Shown: positions 57,887 to 64,000 of the stretch, piece after piece
How the letters are laid out: the number at the start of each line of letters is the position of its first letter
Numbering within the stretch: position 1 is the first letter of the stretch
Assembly (NCBI RefSeq): GCF_014252955.1
Contig: NZ_JACMIA010000001.1
Span: 4,340,001-4,404,000 of the forward strand
Reading direction: 5' to 3'
Source of the DNA: Stappia sp. 28M-7
GTDB taxonomy: Bacteria; Pseudomonadota; Alphaproteobacteria; Rhizobiales; Stappiaceae
DNA length: 64,000 bases
Notes under the pieces: model-generated
Told to the model about the DNA's origin: nothing
Databases searched by the model: none
Seen by the model: only the letters and a program-made list of their open reading frames with translations
Translations under genes and position numbers: made by a program

Positions 57887-58594
57887 ATGCTTTCCCCCGA
57901 GGATATTGCCGCCCGCCGCGCCGTCATCGACGCCTGCCTGACGATGAACGCCTCGGGCCTCAACCAGGGCACCTCCGGCAATGTCAGCCTGCGCCATGGC
58001 GAGGGGTTCCTGATCACCCCGTCCGGCATCCCCTACGAGGCGATGCGGCCCGAGCAGGTGGTCCAGGTCCACATGGACGAAAGCTATTCGGGCGACTGGC
58101 TGCCTTCGTCCGAGTGGCGGATGCATTTCGACATCTACGCCACCCGCCCGGAGGCCGGCGCCGTCGTGCACACCCACTCGCCCCATGCCACGGCCATGTC
58201 GTGCCTGCGCCGCGAGATCCCACCCTTCCATTACATGATCGCGGTCGCGGGCGGACGCACCCTGCGCACCGCCGACTATGCCACCTTCGGCACGCGCGAG
58301 CTGTCGGACGCCATGCTGACCGCGCTGGAGGGGCGCAGCGCCTGCCTTCTCGCCAATCACGGGATGATCTGCTTCGGCCCCGGCCTCGCCAAGGCGCTGT
58401 GGCTTGCCGGCGAGATCGAGACCCTGTGCCGGCAATATGCCATCGCCCTCACGGCCGGCGACCCGGTGATCCTCACCGACACGGAGATGGACGAGGTCAT
58501 CGCCCGCTTCGCCAGCTACGGCCGCCAGACGGGCGAGCTGGCCGAAGGCGAGGTGCCCGCCGTCGAGGCCCCGCGCCGCCGGGCGGAGAGCTGA
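57887..58594 (+). CDS. class II aldolase/adducin family protein
   Basis: This 235-residue enzyme resembles L-fuculose-phosphate aldolase and related lyases. Zinc ligands are H95 and H97 (VVHTHSPHA) and H158 (LANHGMI), with E76 (SSEWRMH) as a likely base. The exact substrate is unknown; sugar phosphates or methylthioribulose phosphate are possible. GGAGG lies upstream of the ATG at 57887. It follows tRNA-Leu by 88 bp and is convergent with the peroxidase gene. Confidence 0.9.
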   Translation: MLSPEDIAARRAVIDACLTMNASGLNQGTSGNVSLRHGEGFLITPSGIPYEAMRPEQVVQVHMDESYSGDWLPSSEWRMHFDIYATRPEAGAVVHTHSPHATAMSCLRREIPPFHYMIAVAGGRTLRTADYATFGTRELSDAMLTALEGRSACLLANHGMICFGPGLAKALWLAGEIETLCRQYAIALTAGDPVILTDTEMDEVIARFASYGRQTGELAEGEVPAVEAPRRRAES

Positions 58595-58636
58595 ACCCGC
58601 CCCCGCCCGACCGCCCGGTCAGTGCCTCGGTCTTGC

Positions 58637-59692
58637 TTACTTGGTGATCACCTCGCCCGAGGGGCGCGGCGTCCTTGCGGTTTCCGCAGGCAGCACCGGA
58701 TAGGTGATCTCGGGCATCCGGCCCGTCAGCGATTCCAGGAACGCGGTGATCGCCACCGCCTCCTCCTCGTTGAGTTCCTCGCCGAGCTGCGAGGATCCCA
58801 TGATCTCGACCGCCTCCTTCAGGTCCCACACCTTGCCGGAATGGAAATACGGCGCGGTCAGCGCGATGTTGCGCAGCGGCCCGGCACGGAAGACGTAGGA
58901 ATCGTCCGCGGTCTTGGTCACCTGGAAGCGGCCCTTGTCGCCCTCGGGCAGCACCTCGGCACCCGGGTTCTGCACCACGCCGAAGGGGTAGTAGCCGGTG
59001 CCGCCGACATTGACGCCGTTGTGGCAAGCCGCACAGCCCTTGTCCATGAACAGCTGCAGGCCCGCCTGCTGCACCTCGGTCAGCGCCGCGTCGTCGCCGT
59101 TGAGGAAGGCGTCGAACGGCGCGGGGGTGATCAGCGTCGCCTCGAAGGCCTCGATCGCCTTGGCCATGTTGTCGAAGGTGACCGGCTCCCCCTCATCCGG
59201 GAAGGCGTTCTTGAACCACGCCACATAGTCCGGCATCGAGACCAGCGTCGCCACCACCTGCTCGGGCGTGTTGGCCATCTCGACGCCCGCCTGCACGGGC
59301 CCCTTCGCCTGCTCCTTCAGGTCTTCGGCACGGCCGTCCCAGAACTGGGCCTCGTTGAACACCGCGTTCAGCACGGTCGGGGCATTGCGCGGCCCCTTCT
59401 GCCAGCCGTGGCCGATGGAGGTCTCCAGGTTGTCGTCGCCGCCGGTCGCCAGGTTGTGGCAGGAATTGCAGGAGAAGACGCCCGATGCCGACAGGCGCGG
59501 ATCGAAGAACAGCGCCTTTCCCAGGACGATCTTTTCCGGCGTGATCGGATTGTCCCTCACCGCCGGCACGGTCGAGGGCAAAGGCTTGAACATCTCGAGC
59601 GCGGCATCGCGCAGCTCGTTCGCCATGGCCGGCCCGCTCAGGGCGGCAAGGGCGGTGGAACATGCCAACAGGACGGAAGTGTAGCGGGACAT
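58637..59692 (-). CDS. di-heme cytochrome c peroxidase
   Basis: This 351-residue periplasmic enzyme reduces hydrogen peroxide with electrons from cytochrome c. A signal peptide ends near AMAN. Heme c motifs are CNSCH (75-79) and CAACH (220-224), and the calcium/heme-ligand region FHSGKVWDLKEAVEIMG follows. The product is complete. An FNR-type box sits 84 bp upstream of the start, so it may be induced at low oxygen. Confidence 0.95.
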   Translation of the reverse strand: MSRYTSVLLACSTALAALSGPAMANELRDAALEMFKPLPSTVPAVRDNPITPEKIVLGKALFFDPRLSASGVFSCNSCHNLATGGDDNLETSIGHGWQKGPRNAPTVLNAVFNEAQFWDGRAEDLKEQAKGPVQAGVEMANTPEQVVATLVSMPDYVAWFKNAFPDEGEPVTFDNMAKAIEAFEATLITPAPFDAFLNGDDAALTEVQQAGLQLFMDKGCAACHNGVNVGGTGYYPFGVVQNPGAEVLPEGDKGRFQVTKTADDSYVFRAGPLRNIALTAPYFHSGKVWDLKEAVEIMGSSQLGEELNEEEAVAITAFLESLTGRMPEITYPVLPAETARTPRPSGEVITK

Positions 59693-59775
59693 GGCTGGCC
59701 TTTCTCGTGGTCGGTTAGCTGGCGGCACCCGTCCTGCGCCACCACAACCCTAGGCCACGGTCGCCGGGCTCCCGT

Positions 59776-59789
59776 TTGACATGAATCAA
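59776..59789 (-). promoter_or_regulatory. FNR/FixK-type box upstream of cytochrome c peroxidase
   Basis: On the minus strand the sequence reads TTGAT-N4-GTCAA, one base from the FNR consensus TTGAT-N4-ATCAA. It is 84 bp before the peroxidase ATG. A possible -10 (TAGGGT, 59747-59752) would put the box near -41, the class II activator position. Confidence 0.6.
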
Positions 59790-59834
59790 GCGGAAACTGC
59801 GACACTTCGTACATCCCCTTACGGAAAGCCACGA

Positions 59835-60374
59835 TCAGCGGGGCGCGTCCCCCGACAGGCCCTCCGGCGGCCCCTGAACCGGGCGGTGATAGCCCGGCCC
59901 CACCGTCAGCGGCCCGGTCGGCGAGACGTCCTGGTCCAGCTCGCTGGTGATGGTCGTGTGCTGCACTTCCATCGGCTCGCGCCCGCCATAATCGTAGAGC
60001 CGCAGTTCGACCGCATAGGGCCTGCCCTTGACGACGCCGGTCAGCGGCGGCGTCTCCAGCCCGTAGCGCTGCTCGCCATGGCGCAGGCGCGTCTCCACCT
60101 CCACCGGTGCACCGCCCGCCGGGTTCTCGAACCGCGCCACCAGCCGCGATTGCGAGGGCGTCGGCTTCTGCAAGATGACCGTGATGCCGGCGCGGACCTC
60201 GCCGAGCCGGTAATAGAACAGGAAGCCGCCGCCGGCGACCCGCAGATGGGTCAAGGCCGCCTGCCGGCGCTGGTTGTCGATGACCAGCGCCGTCGCGATT
60301 GCCGCCAGCACCACTGCCGTCGCCACCGCCGTGATGCGAAACCAGCGCGTCTTCTCGAACTCGAGCACCGCCAT
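59835..60374 (-). CDS. single-pass membrane protein of unknown function
   Basis: This 179-residue protein has one N-terminal membrane helix (about 12-35) and a soluble domain outside the membrane, rich in beta-type sequence (GGGFLFYYRLGEVRAGITVILQ). It ends with a Pro/Gly-rich tail. I do not recognise the family, though it resembles small uncharacterised periplasmic domains. It is 142 bp upstream of the cytochrome c peroxidase on the same strand. AAGGAGA precedes the ATG at 60374. It is divergent from the CYTH-CHAD gene. Confidence 0.72.
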   Translation of the reverse strand: MAVLEFEKTRWFRITAVATAVVLAAIATALVIDNQRRQAALTHLRVAGGGFLFYYRLGEVRAGITVILQKPTPSQSRLVARFENPAGGAPVEVETRLRHGEQRYGLETPPLTGVVKGRPYAVELRLYDYGGREPMEVQHTTITSELDQDVSPTGPLTVGPGYHRPVQGPPEGLSGDAPR

Positions 60375-60565
60375 CGCCGTCTCCTTTCGGGCCAGCCGGT
60401 CCTGCCCCCCAACCAGACACCAGAACCCGGCTCGCCTCAAGCTTGCATGAAGGACTGAGCCGGCAAACCAAGACGCACTCAGCGCGCCTTTCTGGACAGA
60501 TCCCGGGAAACCGGCTAGGGCTGTCGCACACTGGCAGCCGCCGGAACACTGCAGCGGGCAAGACG

Positions 60566-62137
60566 ATGGGCGCGAAACGGGAAGTCGAGCTGAAGCTCGA
60601 GCTGGCGAAAGCCGGCCAGCAGAAGCTGAAAGGGGCACCGGCGCCGGACGGCTTCGCTGTGGAGCCCGCCGTGACGCGCGCGTTGCGCTCGATCTATTTC
60701 GACACGCCGGACCGGGCCCTGCGCAAGGCGAAATGGTCGCTGCGGGTTCGCCGCATCGGGCGCAAATGGGTGCAGACGGTCAAGGCCGGTACCGGCGTCA
60801 CAGGCGGCATGTCGCGCCCGCGCGAGGCGGAGGTGGAGGTTGCCGGCCCCGCGCCGGACCTCACCCTGATCCTCGAGCCATTGATGCGCGAAGGTCTGTG
60901 GCAGCTGATCGACGGCCAGCCGCTGGAGCCGATCTTCGAAACCGCGATGCGCCGCACCATCCGCATCTTCACCCGCGAAAGCGACGGCAGCACCATCGAG
61001 ATGGCGCTCGATGCCGGCGAGATCGTCGCCGGCGAGCGGCGGCAGCCGCTGTTCGAGGCCGAGCTCGAGCTGAAGTCCGGCGACCCCGCCGCCCTCTTCG
61101 TGCTGGCCGGCCGTCTTCCCGCCCTTGCCAACGCCCGCTTCTCGCGCCTCAGCAAGGCCGGCCGCGGCTACGCGCTCGCCGCCGACGAGAGGCACGAGGC
61201 CGGCCCGGTCAATGCCACCGAGGCCAGCCTTGCAGCCGACATGGCCATGGGCCCGGCCTTTCGCGCCATTCTTCTCTCCTGCATGGACCAGATCGCCGGC
61301 AACCGCGATGCCGTGCTCGACAGCGACGATCCCGAAGGCCCGCACCAGCTGCGGGTCGGCCTGCGCCGGCTGCGCAGCGCACTGAAGGTGCACCACCCGC
61401 TGCTCGATCCCGACACGCGCAGGGATCTGGATGCAGCAGCCCGCGATCTTGCGCTGGCCGCCGGCGAACTGCGCGACCTCGATGTGCTGGTGGAGGAGAT
61501 CGTCGAGCCGGCGATGGCGGTCGCCCGGCTCGGGCCGGACACGGCCCTGCTCGACGACGACGGGCTTGCCCGCAACGTCGAGACCGCGCGCCTTGCCGCG
61601 CGCCGCGCGCTGCGCGAGCAGCTTTCGGGCCCCGCCGTCAACGAGCTGCTGTTCCGCCTGGGCGCGCTCGCCTATGGCACCGGCTGGCGCAACGACGGCG
61701 ACGGACCCTCGGCGGCGGCCACGACCGTCGGCGCCTTCGCGGTCGAGGCGCTGGAAAAACGTTGGAAATCCGCCGCCCGGCTGGCCGTGCGCATGGACGA
61801 ACTGACGCTTGAGGAGCGCCACGACCTGCGCAAGGAGCTGAAGAAGCTGCGCTATGCGGTGGAGTTCTTCCGCTCGGCCTTTTCCGCGCGCAAGGCCAAG
61901 CCGTTCCTGGCCCGCCTCAAGGCGCTGCAGGACGTCTTCGGCTATCTCAATGATGTGGTGATGGCCGGCAAGCTCGCCGGCATGATCGCCGCCGTCGACG
62001 CCAAGCCGCCGGTCGAGACCACCCTTGCCGCCGGCTTCGTGCTCGGCTGGCACGAGGCGCGCGCCGCCCATGCCTTCGAAAACGCCCGCACCCTGTGGGA
62101 CGAGACGAAACGCGCCCGCCGCTTCTGGCGCGGCTGA
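60566..62137 (+). CDS. CYTH and CHAD domain protein
   Basis: This 523-residue protein joins an N-terminal CYTH triphosphate tunnel domain (about 1-205, with the ExExK motif EVELK at 6-10) to a CHAD domain (about 230-520) of helices rich in conserved His and Arg. Such proteins bind inorganic polyphosphate granules and can hydrolyse triphosphate. The ATG at 60566 was chosen as it gives MGAKREVELK. It is convergent with the AsmA-like gene. Confidence 0.92.
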   Translation: MGAKREVELKLELAKAGQQKLKGAPAPDGFAVEPAVTRALRSIYFDTPDRALRKAKWSLRVRRIGRKWVQTVKAGTGVTGGMSRPREAEVEVAGPAPDLTLILEPLMREGLWQLIDGQPLEPIFETAMRRTIRIFTRESDGSTIEMALDAGEIVAGERRQPLFEAELELKSGDPAALFVLAGRLPALANARFSRLSKAGRGYALAADERHEAGPVNATEASLAADMAMGPAFRAILLSCMDQIAGNRDAVLDSDDPEGPHQLRVGLRRLRSALKVHHPLLDPDTRRDLDAAARDLALAAGELRDLDVLVEEIVEPAMAVARLGPDTALLDDDGLARNVETARLAARRALREQLSGPAVNELLFRLGALAYGTGWRNDGDGPSAAATTVGAFAVEALEKRWKSAARLAVRMDELTLEERHDLRKELKKLRYAVEFFRSAFSARKAKPFLARLKALQDVFGYLNDVVMAGKLAGMIAAVDAKPPVETTLAAGFVLGWHEARAAHAFENARTLWDETKRARRFWRG

Positions 62138-62157
62138 TCCCGCCCGAACGGATTGCC

Positions 62158-62176
62158 CGCGGCGCCAGGCGCCGCG
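62158..62176. other. perfect palindrome between convergent genes
   Basis: A 19-base perfect inverted repeat (nine-base arms CGCGGCGCC / GGCGCCGCG around one A) lies between the CYTH-CHAD and AsmA-like genes. No T tract follows on either side. Confidence 0.4.
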
Positions 62177-62188
62177 AGAAACCGGGAT

Positions 62189-64000
62189 TTACTGGATCGG
62201 CGCGCCCTGCTGCGGCGTCTCCCCCTGAGGGGTCTCGCCGTCCTGCGGGGCCTCGTCCAGCGGCAGCTGCTCTTCCTGCTGCTGCTCCTGCTGGGGAGCT
62301 GCATCCTGCTGCTGGCGGCGGCCGATGCCGAACGAGCCGAGGAAGCCGGACGGCAGGCCGAAGCCCTGCTCCACCGCCTCAAGCACTTCCTTGTCGTCGA
62401 CCTCGCCGTCGAGCACCTTCTGCACGTCGATATTGGTGTTGCCGCCGGTCGCCCGGTTGATCGCCTCGTTGGCGACGCCCGTCAGCGTCTCCTGCGGGTT
62501 GCGCGCCTGCTGCAGCGACTTGAACAGTCCGCCGCCGAGATTTTCCAGCTGCTTCAGCGCCGCCTGCGGGTTCTCCAGGATGCCCTTGATGTCCGGATAG
62601 ATCTGCGGCCGGTCCCAGGACCCGCGCACGATCACCGGCACGCCGAGCCCTTCCAGCTCGCGCGCCTCGCCCTTGGCCAGCGGCACCGGCGCGCTGCCCT
62701 CCAGGCTCGCCACCACCCGGGGCTCCAGCCGCCAGTCGAGCATCCGTTCCGGCATGTCGATCCGGCCGGTGCCGCTCATGCGCACCAGCGGGCCGATCAG
62801 GGCCAGATCCTCGGTCGCGGCGATGCCGCGCGTGATGGTGAAGCTGGCGCCCAGCGCCGAAAAGTCCGTCTTCTGCGCCTCGTTCGAGGCCCAGCCCAGC
62901 AGCGTGTCGACTGTCAGCCCGCGTACCATGCGCGGAATGTTGAGGCCGCGGATCGCGCCGTCGGCGAAGTCGAAGCGGGCCGTGCCGTCGAGACCGGAGA
63001 TCAGTTCGTACTGGCTCACGCCATGCGCCTTGACGTCCAGCGCCGTCGTCACCCGGCCCTCGATCCACTCGAAGCCGGCGACCGCCGCCAGGAACGGCCG
63101 GGCACTGAGATCGGTGAGCGAGAAACGGCCGGCAAGTTCGGGCACCTGCTGCGAGCCGTCGAGCACCAGGAGGCCGTTGCCCTGACCGCCATAGAGCGAC
63201 ATTTCGGCCAGTTCCGCCGACAGCCGCCCGCCTTCCAGCGTCAGCTCCAGCCGGCTCGGCCCGATCTCCAGCTTGTCGCGCACGATCTGCTTGGCCGACA
63301 GCGACAGCTGCGCATCGACGGCGCGCAGGCCCGTGAGATCGATCGGCACCCGGCTCCACGAGCCGCGTTCCGCCCCCGGCACGCGCGCCTCGCTGCGTCC
63401 GTCATTGGCCCGGTCGGTCTCCACCACGTAAGGGTCGAGGCCCAGCCGGTCGAGCTCCAGCCGCGCCGTCACCTTGGGCCTTGCACCGAGGCGCAGCTCG
63501 CCCTCGCCGCGTCCGGTCGTGTCGTCGAGGCGGATTTCCGCCCCGGTGAAGCGCACCGCGTCCTCGCCCGCCGCCAGCCGGCCGGAGAAGGAGAAGGGTC
63601 CGAGCCCGCCGCCCTCGGCCAGCGGCACGCCGAGCCAGCTCGCCAGCGCCCGCAGGTTCTGCGTTTCCAGCACGACGGCACCGTCGACCGCGCCGGCCGG
63701 CGACACGCTGCCGTCATAGCCGACCTCGACCCGCGAGCCGGCAACCCTCAGCCGCAAGGGCGTCGGCATGCCGGCCATCGCCAGCGCCGGCGTCGCCGAA
63801 CCCTCGATGCGGAAGGAATCGCCGCGCCATTTCAATCCGCCGCTCACCGAGACGGGGGCATCCAGCCCCGCAAAGTCGATGGCGACCGCCAGATCCTCAA
63901 TCCGCCGCGCCGACGCGTCGTCGCCGATGGGCGAAGGCACCGGCAGGCCGGAAATCCCGCCGCCGGCCAGCGACAGGCGGCCCGAGGCGTCGAGCGATCC
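62189..64000 (-). CDS. AsmA family protein, N-terminus outside window
   Basis: The frame is open to the right edge, so the gene starts beyond 64000; about 603 C-terminal residues are seen. It has the beta-rich AsmA-like repeats (LSLAGGGISGLP, DLTGLRAVDAQLSLSAKQI) and the AsmA C-terminal region GLNIPRMVRGLTVDTLLGW, then a Gln-rich tail of about 35 residues (QQQDAAPQQEQQQEEQ). AsmA relatives carry phospholipids to the outer membrane in a bridge-like fashion. It is convergent with the CYTH-CHAD gene. Confidence 0.9.
   Translation of the reverse strand, partial: GSLDASGRLSLAGGGISGLPVPSPIGDDASARRIEDLAVAIDFAGLDAPVSVSGGLKWRGDSFRIEGSATPALAMAGMPTPLRLRVAGSRVEVGYDGSVSPAGAVDGAVVLETQNLRALASWLGVPLAEGGGLGPFSFSGRLAAGEDAVRFTGAEIRLDDTTGRGEGELRLGARPKVTARLELDRLGLDPYVVETDRANDGRSEARVPGAERGSWSRVPIDLTGLRAVDAQLSLSAKQIVRDKLEIGPSRLELTLEGGRLSAELAEMSLYGGQGNGLLVLDGSQQVPELAGRFSLTDLSARPFLAAVAGFEWIEGRVTTALDVKAHGVSQYELISGLDGTARFDFADGAIRGLNIPRMVRGLTVDTLLGWASNEAQKTDFSALGASFTITRGIAATEDLALIGPLVRMSGTGRIDMPERMLDWRLEPRVVASLEGSAPVPLAKGEARELEGLGVPVIVRGSWDRPQIYPDIKGILENPQAALKQLENLGGGLFKSLQQARNPQETLTGVANEAINRATGGNTNIDVQKVLDGEVDDKEVLEAVEQGFGLPSGFLGSFGIGRRQQQDAAPQQEQQQEEQLPLDEAPQDGETPQGETPQQGAPIQ

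Overview
The window is GC-rich chromosomal DNA from an alphaproteobacterium. It is most likely a member of the Hyphomicrobiales (Rhizobiales), perhaps Stappiaceae-like. The evidence is the gene content (proteins with DUF4167, DUF1178 and DUF2794; a rhizobial-type class III cyclase; an ethylmalonyl-CoA pathway dehydrogenase) and the gene order ubiG / lysC-ptsP-prfA-prmC-DUF4167-clpB / M23 peptidase. The genus call is an inference. There are 60 supported protein genes, one tRNA-Leu(CAA), one probable small RNA and a set of terminators and operators. I see no CRISPR array, rRNA, insertion sequence or prophage.

Region by region. 1-12870 is a housekeeping block: M23 peptidase, clpB, DUF4167, prmC-prfA (translationally coupled), ptsP (nitrogen PTS enzyme I), lysC, and divergent ubiG. 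12909-15571 is an accessory cassette: a hydrolase, then three small VOC/DUF1428 genes divergent from a MarR regulator that has a perfect palindrome in its promoter. 15609-18235 is a DUF1178 / nitrilase / grxC / comF operon read leftward, and 18435 starts a divergent methyltransferase. 19435-22208 is argJ-GNAT-mutT-flp, read leftward. 22282-23533 is a two-gene TetR cassette with twin operators. 23547-28774 holds a parvulin, secA and an atypical cyclase.

28854-34775 is mixed metabolism and envelope: L,D-transpeptidase, PfkB sugar kinase, hydrolase, inorganic pyrophosphatase, thpR, aldo-keto reductase and a GDSL esterase. The esterase is divergent from a YbbA/YbbP-type ABC exporter (34877-38175). 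38338-42422 encodes a secreted unknown protein, a Bax-inhibitor-1 protein and a subtilase autotransporter. The autotransporter is followed by three tandem terminator-like hairpins. The 521-bp gap at 42986-43506 holds a probable promoter-to-terminator small RNA.

43507-48387 carries a GNAT, a TetR/quinone-reductase-type divergent pair with paired operators, and a complete TRAP transporter operon. 48432-54292 carries methylsuccinyl-CoA dehydrogenase, a BrkB-like membrane protein, a DMT exporter and a chemoreceptor. 54511-57572 carries a ferredoxin-reductase-type flavoprotein, a zincin, a small tail-anchored protein coupled to dsbB, and a YqaA protein. 57712-64000 carries tRNA-Leu, a class II aldolase, a di-heme cytochrome c peroxidase behind an FNR-type box, a membrane-anchored unknown protein, a CYTH-CHAD protein, and an AsmA-like protein that runs off the right edge.

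Many large open frames lie antisense to real genes (for example opposite clpB, ptsP, secA and the YbbP-like permease). They are GC-rich shadows and are not annotated.
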